Program-made: the position numbers and the translations under genes
The notes under the pieces: model-generated
The model's database searches: none
The model's input: only the letters and a program-made list of their open reading frames with translations
Told to the model about the DNA's origin: nothing
Assembly: GCF_003208055.1 (NCBI RefSeq)
Contig: NZ_QJUE01000002.1
Coordinates: 186,001-250,000, forward strand
Length of the DNA: 64,000 nucleotides
DNA from: Prochlorococcus marinus XMU1408
GTDB taxonomy: Bacteria; Cyanobacteriota; Cyanobacteriia; PCC-6307; Cyanobiaceae
Direction of reading: 5' to 3'
Shown here: positions 18,634 to 27,928 of the stretch, one piece after another
Layout: every line of letters starts with the position of its first letter
How positions within the stretch are numbered: position 1 is the stretch's first letter

Positions 18634-19725
18634 ATGAGCAAGACCTTTCTAATTGGATCGTGTGAGCCATTTAGTGGTAAGTCAGCATTAGTTCTTGGCA
18701 TAGCAAGAAGTTTAATTGCTTCAAATCATTTAGTAAGATTTGGAAAACCATTAGCCACAAGCCTTGAATTAAATGTCTCTCAAGGAGGAGACATCCAAAA
18801 CATGATTGATGATGATGTCAGGTTTGTTGGGGAGACCTTGAAATTATCTGTTGATGATTTGATTCCTTCCATTCAATTTTTAGGCGCTTCTACTGCAAGT
18901 GAGAGGATTCAAAAAAATGAGTTAGATGCTGGAATCAAATTTGATGAGTTCAGATCATTTCTTGATTCTTCTAAAAATGTTATTAATATTCTCGAAGCCG
19001 CTGGAAGTTTACATGAGGGACTTTTATATGGCTTAAGTCTTAGTCAACTTGCTAAAGGTTTAAACGCTAAAGTTTTATTAGCTCATTTTTGGCAAGATAG
19101 TAGAAGTGTTGAAGCGTTATTAGACGCAAAGAATCAACTTGGAGATCATTTAAGTGGTGTTATCTTGAATGCTGTAAATCCTGATCAAATCAAGGAAATT
19201 AAAGAGGATATAGTTCCATCTCTTAAGTCATTAGGTTTAGATGTCTTTGGAGTAATGCCTCGTTCACCTTTGTTGAGAAGTGTCACTGTGGAAGAGCTGG
19301 TAAGACGTCTAAATGCTCGAGTTGTTTGTTGCTCTGACAGGCTTGAATTAATGGTGGAAACACTGAGTATTGGAGCGATGAGTGTTAATTCTGCAATGGA
19401 GTTTTTTCGTAAAAGGCGAAATATGGCCGTGGTTACAGGTGCAGATCGAACTGATATCCAATTGGCGGCTTTGGAAGCTTCTACTCAATGTTTAATCCTT
19501 ACAGGAGCAGGTGAACCATTACCTCAATTAATTAATAGATCAGAAGAATTAGAAGTTCCGTTACTCAAAGTTGATAGAGATACTCTTTCAACAGTTGAGG
19601 TTATTGAGCAAGCATTCGGCCATGTTCGTCTTCATGAAACAGTTAAGGCAACTTATGCTTTTCGTTTAGTTCAAGAACATTGTGATCTTGATCGAATCTT
19701 TAAAACTTTAGGAATTTTTTCTTGA
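18634..19725 (+). CDS. BioD-like P-loop protein with DRTGG domain
   Basis: A 363-residue protein with an N-terminal P-loop ATPase of the BioD/CobB type (GSCEPFSGKSALVLGIA, about residues 8-24) and a DRTGG-type domain (about 200-320). This matches the N-terminal, non-catalytic half of long bacterial phosphotransacetylases, but no Pta catalytic domain follows. Such stand-alone proteins are common in cyanobacteria. A regulatory or nucleotide-sensing role is inferred, not shown. The DprA-like gene follows after 39 bases, probably on the same transcript. Confidence 0.85.
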   Translation: MSKTFLIGSCEPFSGKSALVLGIARSLIASNHLVRFGKPLATSLELNVSQGGDIQNMIDDDVRFVGETLKLSVDDLIPSIQFLGASTASERIQKNELDAGIKFDEFRSFLDSSKNVINILEAAGSLHEGLLYGLSLSQLAKGLNAKVLLAHFWQDSRSVEALLDAKNQLGDHLSGVILNAVNPDQIKEIKEDIVPSLKSLGLDVFGVMPRSPLLRSVTVEELVRRLNARVVCCSDRLELMVETLSIGAMSVNSAMEFFRKRRNMAVVTGADRTDIQLAALEASTQCLILTGAGEPLPQLINRSEELEVPLLKVDRDTLSTVEVIEQAFGHVRLHETVKATYAFRLVQEHCDLDRIFKTLGIFS

Positions 19726-19764
19726 TTTCATGAACAGTGCTAACTTTAAATTATCTGAATTAGG

Positions 19765-20283
19765 ATGTCCTTGAGTCGATCACTCGATCTTCCTGCATTG
19801 GGACGAGTTGATACTCTCGCTCAGGAATTGGCCTTGTTGAAAAATGAGGGAAAAAGAAGAATTGCTTTTTTAGGGAGCAGACATGTCCCTGTGGTATCGA
19901 TACATATAGTTGAATTAATAGCTAGGTCTTTAGCTCAAGAAGGGCATTCGATAATTACATCGGGTTCTCAAGGTGTAAATGCTGCAGTGATTCGAGCTGT
20001 TTTAGATGTTAATCCCTCACTCTTAACTGTTTTGTTGCCTCAAGCCCTCGATAGACAGACTTCAGAGGTTAAGGATCTTCTTGGTAACGTTTTACATTTA
20101 ATAGAAAAAGAGGATAACAACGATTTACCATTGCCAATGGCAAGCAGTCTTTGCAATCAAGAAATTATTAATAGATGTGATCAATTAATTTGCTTTGCAT
20201 TTCATGATAGTGAAACATTATTAAGTAGTTGTCATAGTGCTGAAGATATGGGAAAAGTAGTGAGTCTTATGTTTTTTGATTAA
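19765..20283 (+). CDS. DprA/LOG-like Rossmann protein
   Basis: A 172-residue protein with the pattern IAFLGSR (about residues 34-40), LAQEGHSIITSGSQGVNAA (about 56-74) and a late CDQLICFAFHD. This resembles the Rossmann core of DprA, which loads RecA on single-stranded DNA, and cyanobacterial copies are often labelled recombination-mediator protein A. It is shorter than DprA and has neither the SAM-like N-terminal nor the winged-helix C-terminal domain, so DNA binding is uncertain; a nucleotide-binding LOG-like role is an alternative. Confidence 0.75.
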   Translation: MSLSRSLDLPALGRVDTLAQELALLKNEGKRRIAFLGSRHVPVVSIHIVELIARSLAQEGHSIITSGSQGVNAAVIRAVLDVNPSLLTVLLPQALDRQTSEVKDLLGNVLHLIEKEDNNDLPLPMASSLCNQEIINRCDQLICFAFHDSETLLSSCHSAEDMGKVVSLMFFD

Positions 20284-20406
20284 TTTTAAATTAAAAAATA
20301 TTCTTATTTTGAGATGAATTTTCAAACTTAAGAAATCTTTTATAAGTATGTTTGTAAGCAATTTCCCTTTTTATTCATAAAATAGTGGAAACCAGGAAAA
20401 AATTTT

Positions 20407-20904
20407 ATGCCATCTTCTTATTCTTTTGACGTAGTGTCAGAATTTGATCAGCAAGAATTAGTAAATGCTATTGATCAATTGAGAAGAGAAGTTGATCAAA
20501 GGTATGATCTTAAAGACTCAAAGACCAAGATTGATATTCAAGAAAATGAATTATCTATTGTTTCTTTAAGTGAGATGACAATACAATCTGTAAAAGATAT
20601 TTTGCTACAGAAAGCTACTAAAAGAAATTTATCATTAAAAATATTTGATTTTCAAAAGATTGAAACTATTGGTGGAAATATGGTAATGCAAAATGTTAAG
20701 TTGAAAAAAGGATTATCTCAAGAAATTTCAAAACAATTAAGTAAATTAGTTCGAGATAATTTCAAGAAAGTAACCGCATCAATACAAGGCGATAGTCTAA
20801 GAATTACCGGTAAAAATAAAGATGATTTACAATCCGCAATTAATTTAATTAAGAGTCAAGAAGATGATCTTGATATAGCTTTACAGTTTGAGAATTATAG
20901 ATAG
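20407..20904 (+). CDS. YajQ family nucleotide-binding protein
   Basis: A 165-residue protein with the YajQ hallmarks: the N-terminal PSSYSFDVVSEFDQQELVNA, the RYDLKDSKTKI strand and the repeated KDDLQSAINLIKSQE helix. YajQ folds as two RRM-like halves; homologues bind nucleotides, and cyclic-di-GMP binding is reported for some. The role in cyanobacteria is unclear. It lies 123 bases after the DprA-like gene on the same strand. Confidence 0.93.
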   Translation: MPSSYSFDVVSEFDQQELVNAIDQLRREVDQRYDLKDSKTKIDIQENELSIVSLSEMTIQSVKDILLQKATKRNLSLKIFDFQKIETIGGNMVMQNVKLKKGLSQEISKQLSKLVRDNFKKVTASIQGDSLRITGKNKDDLQSAINLIKSQEDDLDIALQFENYR

Positions 20905-20940
20905 TAAATTAATAATTTAACTATTTAAATTTTTTTTATT

Positions 20941-21135
20941 ATGGATTTATTAGTACAAAAACTTTCTAAAAAAGCAATTGATATGTCTGGAGAGTCAAAA
21001 AATGAATTAGAAAGAACATGTTGGATGGTTGTTCATGAGTATAAGCATGGTGCAATGCCAACAGAATACGATATTAGAGAAATTGATGAAGCACTGTATT
21101 TAAAGGTTTTAAAAACTGCTAAAGGGATGGTTTAG
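20941..21135 (+). CDS. Small conserved protein, unknown function
   Basis: A 64-residue soluble, mostly helical protein with no recognised domain. The centre reads ELERTCWMVVHEYKHGAMPT. It follows yajQ by 36 bases on the same strand and has the same codon character, so I take it as real. No signal peptide or membrane segment is present. Confidence 0.6.
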   Translation: MDLLVQKLSKKAIDMSGESKNELERTCWMVVHEYKHGAMPTEYDIREIDEALYLKVLKTAKGMV

Positions 21136-21263
21136 AAAAATACTTTTATTTATGTTAAAGATTTTCTTAATCAATTATCAACACGAAGTAATTATTTTTT
21201 CTATCTAACAAACTTCACAATATTGTCTAAATCAACATAAAATCATCTTAGATAATCTTTTTT

Positions 21264-22070
21264 ATGACAACTCCATTTCGTAACGTGACTCCGAATGGAC
21301 CAGGTGGCACAACAACCCTTCTACTTGTCCTATCATTTACTGGCTTCTTACTTCTGACACAAGCTTTTTTTGTTGTTCCTGCTGGACAAGTTTCAGTAGT
21401 GACCACATTAGGAAAAGTAAGTGGTGGATCTCGTAAGCCTGGTTTGAATTTTAAAGTTCCTTTTGTTCAAAATACATATCCTTTTAATGTTCAAACCCAA
21501 GTTAGACCAGAAAAGTTTGATTCTTTAACTAAAGATTTGCAAGTTATTTCTGCTACAGCCACTGTGAAATATGCTCTAAAGCCTAATGAAGCTGGAAGAG
21601 TATTCAAAACTATTTCTTATAATGATAGAGAGATATACAATAGGATTATTCAACCATCATTACTTAAAGCTTTAAAGTCAGTTTTTTCAAAGTATGAGTT
21701 GGTAACAATAGCTAGCTCCTGGAGTGATATCTCTGAATTGGTAGAGCAAACAGTTGCAGATGAACTTAATAAGTTTGATTATGTTGATGTTCAATCTCTT
21801 GATCTCACAGGATTGACAATTGCAGATGAGTATCGAGCAGCAATTGAACAAAAACAGATAGCTGAGCAGCAATTATTAAGAGCTCAAACTGAAGTTAAAA
21901 TTGCAGAGCAAGAAGCTTTGAGATATGACACATTAAATAAAAGTCTTGATGATCAAGTCCTTTTCAAATTATTTTTAGATAAATGGAATGGGGAGACTCA
22001 AGTAGTACCTGCTTTACCAGGAACTAAATCAGGAAATGTTCCTGTAATAGTAGGCGGAAGAAATAAATAG
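21264..22070 (+). CDS. Prohibitin-like SPFH/band 7 protein
   Basis: A 268-residue protein with one N-terminal membrane helix (about residues 17-38) followed by a band 7 domain starting VVPAGQVSVVTTLGKVSGG. A helical region (about 165-225) with alternating Glu, Gln and Ala (AAIEQKQIAEQQLLRAQTEV) follows, typical of prohibitins. Such proteins form large ring or cage assemblies in membranes and often associate with FtsH proteases; a thylakoid or plasma-membrane site is likely. The gene ends against a strong hairpin shared with hemL. Confidence 0.92.
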   Translation: MTTPFRNVTPNGPGGTTTLLLVLSFTGFLLLTQAFFVVPAGQVSVVTTLGKVSGGSRKPGLNFKVPFVQNTYPFNVQTQVRPEKFDSLTKDLQVISATATVKYALKPNEAGRVFKTISYNDREIYNRIIQPSLLKALKSVFSKYELVTIASSWSDISELVEQTVADELNKFDYVDVQSLDLTGLTIADEYRAAIEQKQIAEQQLLRAQTEVKIAEQEALRYDTLNKSLDDQVLFKLFLDKWNGETQVVPALPGTKSGNVPVIVGGRNK

Positions 22071-22088
22071 TTCAGGAAAAAATTAGAT

Positions 22089-22125
22089 AAAATCCAATTT
22101 AAATTATTAATTTAAATTGGATTTT
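22089..22125. terminator. Perfect 17-bp hairpin between the prohibitin-like gene and hemL
   Basis: The arms at 22089-22105 and 22109-22125 are perfect reverse complements around a 3-base loop (ATT). Each arm begins or ends with a run of four A or T, so it can act as an intrinsic terminator in both directions. It starts 18 bases after one stop codon and ends 4 bases before the other. Confidence 0.85.
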
Positions 22126-22129
22126 ATTA

Positions 22130-23428
22130 TTATGCAATTTCTGCGAAACTTTCTTGGAAAGCTTTTATTGTCGAAGTTATGTCATCTTCAGAATGAGCAA
22201 GTGAGGTGAAACCAGCTTCAAATGCACTTGGAGCCAAATAAACCCCTTTTTGAAGCATTAGTCTATGTAGTTTGCTGAAACGATCAGTGTCTGCAGCTTT
22301 AGCTTCCTCAAAGTTTCTGACAGGGCCTTCACAAAGGTAAAAACCGAACATAGCGCTAATACTTTGACCATGGATTGCAATGTTTGATTCTTTAGCAGCA
22401 GTGATGATTCCATCTAAAAGTTTTTTAGTAATAGCCTCTAATTTTTCATAGGTACCTTCTTGTTTAAGAAGCTCAAGAGTTTTAATACCTGCAGTCATTG
22501 CTAAAGGATTACCGCTCAATGTACCTGCTTGATACATTGGACCAGAAGGAGAAACCATTGACATGATTTCCTTTCGTCCACCATATGCTCCTACAGGTAG
22601 TCCTCCTCCAATTACCTTACCCATAGTAGTTAAATCAGGGGTGACTCCAAAACGCTCTTGGGCTCCTCCATAGCTGATTCTAAAACCAGTCATTACTTCA
22701 TCAAAAACTAAAAGAGCTCCATTTTCTTGTGTTACCTCTCTTAATCCTTCTAAAAAACCTGGTTCTGGTGTTATGAAGCCTGCATTCCCTACAACTGGCT
22801 CGAGAATTACGCCAGAAATAGCATCAGGGTTTTCAGCAAATAGCTCTTTAACTGCTTCAAGGTCGTTATATGGGGCAGTAAGGGTATTAGCTGTTGTACT
22901 CCTTGGAACGCCTGGTGAGTCTGGCAGACCAAGTGTTGCAACTCCTGATCCTGCCTTTACTAAAAACATATCTGCATGCCCGTGATAGCAACCTTCAAAC
23001 TTAATAACTTTGTCTCTTCCAGTGAAGGCTCTCATTAAACGCAGAACGGCCATGCAGGCTTCTGTTCCACTATTAACAAAACGGACCATCTCAACGCTTG
23101 GTACAGCATCAATTACCATCTCAGCGAGTTGGTTTTCAAGAGCACAAGGAGCTCCGAAGCTAGTACCTTTTTCAAGTGTCTCTTGAAGGGCTGCAATCAC
23201 CTCAGGATGGGCATGCCCACAAATCGCAGGACCCCAGCTTCCTACATAGTCGATGTATCTGTTTCCATCTACATCCCATGCGTAAGGACCTTTAACTCGA
23301 TCAAAAACGATTGGATCCCCTTCAACGGATTTGAAAGCTCTTACTGGTGAACTGACTCCACCTGGCATTAAATTTTTGGCAGAGCCAAAAATTTCTTTAG
23401 ATCTTTTTGTGTTCAACGCGTCTGTCAC
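22130..23428 (-). CDS. hemL: Glutamate-1-semialdehyde 2,1-aminomutase
   Basis: A 432-residue PLP enzyme that makes 5-aminolevulinate from glutamate-1-semialdehyde, the committed precursor of chlorophyll, haem and cobalamin. The PLP lysine is Lys-271 in [27 protein letters not shown] (about 119-131), CYHGHADMF and FDEVMTGFR are intact. Length is typical. The 271 bases upstream, up to xth, carry no other gene that I can see. Confidence 0.98.
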   Translation of the reverse strand: MTDALNTKRSKEIFGSAKNLMPGGVSSPVRAFKSVEGDPIVFDRVKGPYAWDVDGNRYIDYVGSWGPAICGHAHPEVIAALQETLEKGTSFGAPCALENQLAEMVIDAVPSVEMVRFVNSGTEACMAVLRLMRAFTGRDKVIKFEGCYHGHADMFLVKAGSGVATLGLPDSPGVPRSTTANTLTAPYNDLEAVKELFAENPDAISGVILEPVVGNAGFITPEPGFLEGLREVTQENGALLVFDEVMTGFRISYGGAQERFGVTPDLTTMGKVIGGGLPVGAYGGRKEIMSMVSPSGPMYQAGTLSGNPLAMTAGIKTLELLKQEGTYEKLEAITKKLLDGIITAAKESNIAIHGQSISAMFGFYLCEGPVRNFEEAKAADTDRFSKLHRLMLQKGVYLAPSAFEAGFTSLAHSEDDITSTIKAFQESFAEIA

Positions 23429-23699
23429 GGTACCTCAGCGAATGAGCTCATAAACACAGTTCGCCATAATGGCCTAAAAGTGACTGATTCGTCTAAATTT
23501 TTGAATCTGTTCAGCATCTGGTTATTTTTGTTTAACCTTTTAAACTTCTGTTTTTCTAATTGATTTTATACATAAAAACAAGTCATAGTATGGCTTCACA
23601 AGGAATTCTTGCTGATTGATCTAATGTTTTTTGGATGATTGTAAATATTTGATTTGTTAATTCTGTGATGATTTGAAAATAGAAAATAGCCTAATTTTT

Positions 23700-24527
23700 T
23701 TAAAAGAAAAATTCATTTTCAATCTCTGATGGTGGCCAGCTTATATCGACAATTACAGGTGCGTGGTCACTAGGTTTCTCTTTGGATCTGGGTTCTTTAT
23801 CGATCCAACAACTGTTGGCACAACTTAGAATATCTTCTGTTAGATAAATATGATCGATTCGCCAACCCTTATCCCTCTCCCAAGCTGAATGGCGATAATC
23901 CCACCATGACCAATGTTTTTCTCCTGGTTCAAAAATTCTAAAAACATCTTCTAATTCTTCTCCTAAAGCATCTTTGAGTAATTTTCTTTCTTTGGAAGAG
24001 GTCATAATTGACTCTTCGTAATTACTTGGCGTATGTATATCTTTATCTTCCGGGGCTATATTAAAGTCTCCTAATAAACATATAGGTGAATGACTTGAAA
24101 TTATTTGCTTTAGATATAATTTCAGACATTCTAGCCATTTTACTTTGTAAATAAACTTATCCGAATCAATCGATGATCCATTAGGAACATAAACATTGAT
24201 GATTATCATATCATTGATTTCAGCACTTATAATTCTTTTTTGTTGACTTAAAATATCTAAATCTTCATGGTTTGATATTACCTTATCAAAACCAATCTTT
24301 ATATCATTAATCGGGAATTTACTTATTATTGCAACACCATTATAAGATTTTTGCCCAGATATTGAAACTTCGTAACCAAGGTTTGAAAAAACTTCGACTG
24401 GGAATAAATAATCCTCTGTTTTTGTTTCTTGTAAGCAAAGTATGTCAATCTTGTTGGTAATTAGCCATTCTTTAACATGATCTATTCTTGAGCGAATAGA
24501 ATTGACATTCCATGTTGCTACAAGCAA
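23700..24527 (-). CDS. xth: Exodeoxyribonuclease III (AP endonuclease)
   Basis: A 275-residue endonuclease/exonuclease-fold protein. It begins LVATWNVNSIRSR, has the metal-binding LCLQETK (about residues 33-39), the catalytic GDFNIAPEDKD (about 146-156), WSWWDYR and the final SDHAPVIVDI. It cuts at abasic sites in base-excision repair. It is divergent from the small secreted protein gene; a longer reading of that gene would overlap the start of xth, which I reject. Confidence 0.95.
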   Translation of the reverse strand: MLVATWNVNSIRSRIDHVKEWLITNKIDILCLQETKTEDYLFPVEVFSNLGYEVSISGQKSYNGVAIISKFPINDIKIGFDKVISNHEDLDILSQQKRIISAEINDMIIINVYVPNGSSIDSDKFIYKVKWLECLKLYLKQIISSHSPICLLGDFNIAPEDKDIHTPSNYEESIMTSSKERKLLKDALGEELEDVFRIFEPGEKHWSWWDYRHSAWERDKGWRIDHIYLTEDILSCANSCWIDKEPRSKEKPSDHAPVIVDISWPPSEIENEFFF

Positions 24528-24585
24528 GGCCCTAAAAAAATATTGCTTAAGTTATTATCATGTAAAATCAGACGAAAGTTTAGTT

Positions 24586-24921
24586 TTGAATCAAATTGCA
24601 CATTTTCTTCGTAGCCAATTGTTTTTGGTTTTATTTTTTTTAATGCCAACTTTTATTTGTGCTGGACGTACTTTATTTGATGCTAGATTTACAAAAATTT
24701 CGGAAGTAAAAAATTATTCTATTGACGATAAAAGAGATATTTACAGTACTTTTGATTCAGAAGATAAAAATGAGAATGGGTTGCCTATTGATCCATTTGA
24801 TTTGATGAATCGTCTTAAGCGAGCAGGAGCAATGAATAATGCTACAACTCCATCAGATGCACTTGATGAAGCTCTCAATGCTTTTGATCAGTCAGAATAC
24901 GAAAATGTCCCAATTAAATAA
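24586..24921 (+). CDS. Small secreted protein, unknown function
   Basis: About 111 residues from a TTG at 24586. The N-terminus is a good signal peptide: a basic/polar start, the hydrophobic run SQLFLVLFFLMPTFICA, then a plausible cleavage site. The mature part is acidic (SEDKNENGLPIDPFDL) and ends with ALDEALNAFDQSEY. Starting at the internal ATG (24643) would discard most of the signal peptide, and the longest frame (24502) would overlap xth coding. No family is recognised. The cysteine at the end of the hydrophobic run could make it a lipoprotein (FICA is a poor lipobox). Confidence 0.6.
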   Translation: MNQIAHFLRSQLFLVLFFLMPTFICAGRTLFDARFTKISEVKNYSIDDKRDIYSTFDSEDKNENGLPIDPFDLMNRLKRAGAMNNATTPSDALDEALNAFDQSEYENVPIK

Positions 24922-24990
24922 AATCATCATAGTCTTTGTAAGATTTTGGTAAATTTAAGATTGGGCACTGATAGCCCATTTATTAAATAG

Positions 24991-25635
24991 ATGCAAAACC
25001 ATCCGATCCCTTCGGTTACTGACCCATTGCAATACAGAGCAATTGGAATAGTTAGAGGTATTTACAAACCGCAAGATGATGAAACTTTTACTCGTGGAAA
25101 GATAATTGATGTTAAAGGGAATGAAATTGATTCAGTTGTTCTTGGCAGAGTTATAACTTTGATCCGTAATCACGTTTCACTAGAAAAACCTCATCTCTGG
25201 GTCGTTTACCCAAGATGTAGAAATAATCAAAATCTTCATTTGCAAATCACAGGTATCTGGGAACCAAGTACTTTGAATAAAGATGTTGTTGTTCAAGAGG
25301 AGCTTTCGAATGAAAGTTCAAGTTTTAAAGTTGACTCTGATGAATTAAGTGAAGGTGATGACTATTTTTCAATAAGGGGAGAATTGATTTTTACTAACCC
25401 AGAAGAGAATGAGGCAGTAGTAAAAATTCGTCAAAAGCCAAGAAATCAACAAAAAAAAGTATTACCTTTTAAAGTTAATCTTAAAGGAGCAATACCTATC
25501 AATTATTTAAAACATTTTATAAGTTTTGATGTTCGACGTGTTGACTATCAACTTTTGGTTGAAGATTTTCAGATAATAGGTCCTATTCCTAAATCATCAA
25601 CAAATAATAAAAGTAGGAAAAATCTTAAAAGATAA
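24991..25635 (+). CDS. Conserved cyanobacterial protein, unknown function
   Basis: A 214-residue soluble protein. It reads as beta-rich: LQYRAIGIVRGIYKPQDDE near the N-terminus, KPHLWVVYPRC (about residues 68-78), an acidic middle (about 100-125) and a basic end (NNKSRKNLKR). The second half includes DYFSIRGELIF and KVLPFKVNLKG, which look like a repeated strand pattern of the first half. I do not recognise a domain. It follows the secreted protein by 69 bases on the same strand. Confidence 0.75.
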   Translation: MQNHPIPSVTDPLQYRAIGIVRGIYKPQDDETFTRGKIIDVKGNEIDSVVLGRVITLIRNHVSLEKPHLWVVYPRCRNNQNLHLQITGIWEPSTLNKDVVVQEELSNESSSFKVDSDELSEGDDYFSIRGELIFTNPEENEAVVKIRQKPRNQQKKVLPFKVNLKGAIPINYLKHFISFDVRRVDYQLLVEDFQIIGPIPKSSTNNKSRKNLKR

Positions 25636-25706
25636 AAATTATTGACATCTTTGAATTTTATTCATATTAATTTTATGTATACAATTAATTATAAATTTAC
25701 TCTTAA

Positions 25707-26933
25707 ATGAAATCGATTTTTTTTGATTGTAGTCTCGGAATTTCAGGCGATATGCTGGCATCAGCATTATTTGATTTGGGTGTTCCTGAATCTGTTTTCT
25801 TTGATAACTTAGAAAAATTAAAAATAGATAACAATTATAAGATAAATTTTGATGTCAGAGATAGCTTTGGAATTAAAGGGATTTCATGCACAAAAACCAA
25901 AATTGAATTTAAAGAATTATCGAGAAGCTTTACTTTTATAAAAAACTTTATTTTAGCTTCAAGCTTGAATGATTTTGTTAAAAAGAAATCAATTAAGGTT
26001 TTTGAAATTCTTGCACAAGCAGAAGCAGTTGTTCATGGTAATCAAATTTCAGATATCCATTTTCATGAACTAGGTTCAATCGATTCGATAATTGATATTA
26101 TTAATGTATGCTCTGCGATGGATTTTTTAAAGCCAGAAAATATTTATTTTTCAAGCCCACCTGCAGGGAAAGGAGTTGTATCTACTTCTCATGGACTTCT
26201 ACCTGTCCCTGTTCCTACCGTTGTAGAAATAGCGAAGCAAAATAAAATTCCTTTGATGTCGCTTGATGATAAATATAATGGAGAAATAACAACACCAACT
26301 GGTATAGCTTTAATGGCAGTGTTTTTAGATAAGCTTGGACAGCCAGATAGTATAAATATTAAAAAGATTGGTATAGGTTTAGGACATAAAAATATATCTA
26401 GGCCGAATTTTTTAAGAGTTCTTTTAACAGATCAAAATGAAGGCCAAATTATTAATAATAATAATCCTACTTATGAGAATATAACTTTTCAGGAAGCTTG
26501 GATTGATGATTCCACACCTGAAGATATTTCTATTTTAATTGAAAGATTAAGAGGAGCTGGAGCCATTGATGTTATATGTCATTCGGTTGATATGAAAAAG
26601 AATAGAAAAGGAGTAAGTATACAAGCTATTGTCCACTCTGATAATGAAACTTTATTGAGGGAAGTTTGGTTTAATTACAGTACAACTCTTGGACTAAGAG
26701 AAAATAAGATTAATCGTTGGATACTTCCTAGACGTATGGGAAAATACAAAACTAAGCTAGGTGAAATTAATTATAAAAAAGCAATGAGGCCAAATGGTCA
26801 GATTTCAATAAAAATAGAGCATAAGGATCTATCGAAAATAAGTTTAAATACTGGAATTCCAATAGAAGAGATTCGTCATAAAGTATTCATGGAATTATCA
26901 GATCTTTATGAATTGGATAATTGGTCAGAATGA
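25707..26933 (+). CDS. larC: LarC-like nickel-pincer cofactor biosynthesis protein (DUF111)
   Basis: A 408-residue protein of the LarC/TIGR00299 family. It begins FFDCSLGISGDMLASAL and has HFHELGSIDSIIDII (about residues 117-131), GPPAGKG-like SSPPAGKGVVSTSHG, and TTPTGIALM, all family marks. LarC inserts nickel by a CTP-dependent reaction into the pincer cofactor of lactate racemase and relatives. In Lactobacillus it is split and joined by frameshifting; here it is one continuous frame. No larA, larB or larE is in the window. Its stop overlaps the start of the next gene (ATGA). Confidence 0.9.
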   Translation: MKSIFFDCSLGISGDMLASALFDLGVPESVFFDNLEKLKIDNNYKINFDVRDSFGIKGISCTKTKIEFKELSRSFTFIKNFILASSLNDFVKKKSIKVFEILAQAEAVVHGNQISDIHFHELGSIDSIIDIINVCSAMDFLKPENIYFSSPPAGKGVVSTSHGLLPVPVPTVVEIAKQNKIPLMSLDDKYNGEITTPTGIALMAVFLDKLGQPDSINIKKIGIGLGHKNISRPNFLRVLLTDQNEGQIINNNNPTYENITFQEAWIDDSTPEDISILIERLRGAGAIDVICHSVDMKKNRKGVSIQAIVHSDNETLLREVWFNYSTTLGLRENKINRWILPRRMGKYKTKLGEINYKKAMRPNGQISIKIEHKDLSKISLNTGIPIEEIRHKVFMELSDLYELDNWSE

Positions 26934-27895
26934 TGTTTGATTTTAAAAATATTCAGAGTAAAAAATTATCTTTAGTTTTTGGCATTATATCTAAACTTAA
27001 TATTAGATTGTTGATAACATTAATTTGTTTAGGATTTATTGGTAAATCAGTATACGATAACTTTGAGGCTTTAGCTGATCAGAATATTGGAATAGAAGAG
27101 CTAGCATGGTTATCAGGAGGAATTCTTTTTAGTTTATTTAGTATAATTATTAATGCCTATGCCTGGAAGTTATTGATCAATAGTATTGGTTGTAATAGTA
27201 ATAATTTGAAAATAATTAAAATATTTATAAATACAAATATTTATAAATATTTGCCAGGAGGAATATGGCACTTTGCATCAAGATATAATATTTTGCGAAA
27301 AAATTTTTCAAAACAAAAGTCAGCAGAATCAATTGTTTTAGAACCGTTGCTGATGATGGTGGCTGCTTTGATTGTTATACCTTTTGGAGGCTTTAATATA
27401 TTTCTTTTCATTCTCTGCTGGTCATCTACCTTGCTTTTTCTTCCTGGACTTAGAGAGATTATTATTAAGAAAATGAAGACTATGAAGGCTTCTATTTTTA
27501 ATAGTGATAAAGGAAACGATAGGACTCTGATTGAAAACAAACAGAATATTGCTACAAAAATATTTTATCCATACAAACCACTTTTTGTAGAGGTGATATT
27601 TATTTTGGTTCGTTTCCTTGGCTTTTTTTGTTGTATGAATGCTTTTTCTATTGGATCATTATTTTCTCAACTTGAATTAATATCTTACTTTTCTTTAGCT
27701 TGGTTAATTGGCCTTTTAGTTCCAGCAGCTCCAGGGGGAATAGGTGTTTTTGAATCTATAATTTTGTTTTGTCTTAGTGCACAGTTATCAGAAGCTCCTC
27801 TTTTGGCTTCATTGCTCTGCTATCGCCTTGTCTCAACAGTCTCTGATATACTCGCAGCTTTACTTTACCCAATTAAAAAGTTATTTAAAGCTTAA
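26930..27895 (+). CDS. UPF0104 / lysylphosphatidylglycerol-synthase-type integral membrane protein
   Basis: A 321-residue protein with about eight hydrophobic helices. KIFINTNIYKYLPGGIWHFASRYNIL (spread over about residues 90-116) carries the conserved YLPGGIWHxxxR of the LPG_synthase_TM (UPF0104, AglD-related) family, and LVPAAPGGIGVFESI (about 262-276) the second hallmark. The soluble aminoacyl-transferase domain of MprF is absent, so it may be a flippase or glycosyl-carrier-related protein. I chose the ATG at 26930, overlapping the larC stop by 4 bases. Confidence 0.8.
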   Translation: MMFDFKNIQSKKLSLVFGIISKLNIRLLITLICLGFIGKSVYDNFEALADQNIGIEELAWLSGGILFSLFSIIINAYAWKLLINSIGCNSNNLKIIKIFINTNIYKYLPGGIWHFASRYNILRKNFSKQKSAESIVLEPLLMMVAALIVIPFGGFNIFLFILCWSSTLLFLPGLREIIIKKMKTMKASIFNSDKGNDRTLIENKQNIATKIFYPYKPLFVEVIFILVRFLGFFCCMNAFSIGSLFSQLELISYFSLAWLIGLLVPAAPGGIGVFESIILFCLSAQLSEAPLLASLLCYRLVSTVSDILAALLYPIKKLFKA

Positions 27896-27928
27896 ATTGT
27901 ATTTTAATTATTTCTATTATTTAAGCTT
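27888..27928. terminator. 10-bp inverted repeat at a convergent gene junction
   Basis: AAGCTTAAAT at 27888-27897 is the exact reverse complement of ATTTAAGCTT at 27919-27928, separated by 21 bases of AT-rich sequence. It spans the two stop codons of the UPF0104 gene and futB, so it is placed as a bidirectional terminator. The loop is long and I rate it modestly. Confidence 0.4.

Noticed and set aside
24502-24585. Longer start for the small secreted protein
   Set aside because: It would run into the xth coding region, and it puts 28 polar residues before the signal peptide.
25707-26933. Possible programmed frameshift in larC, as in Lactobacillus
   Set aside because: The gene is one uninterrupted frame here; no second frame is needed.
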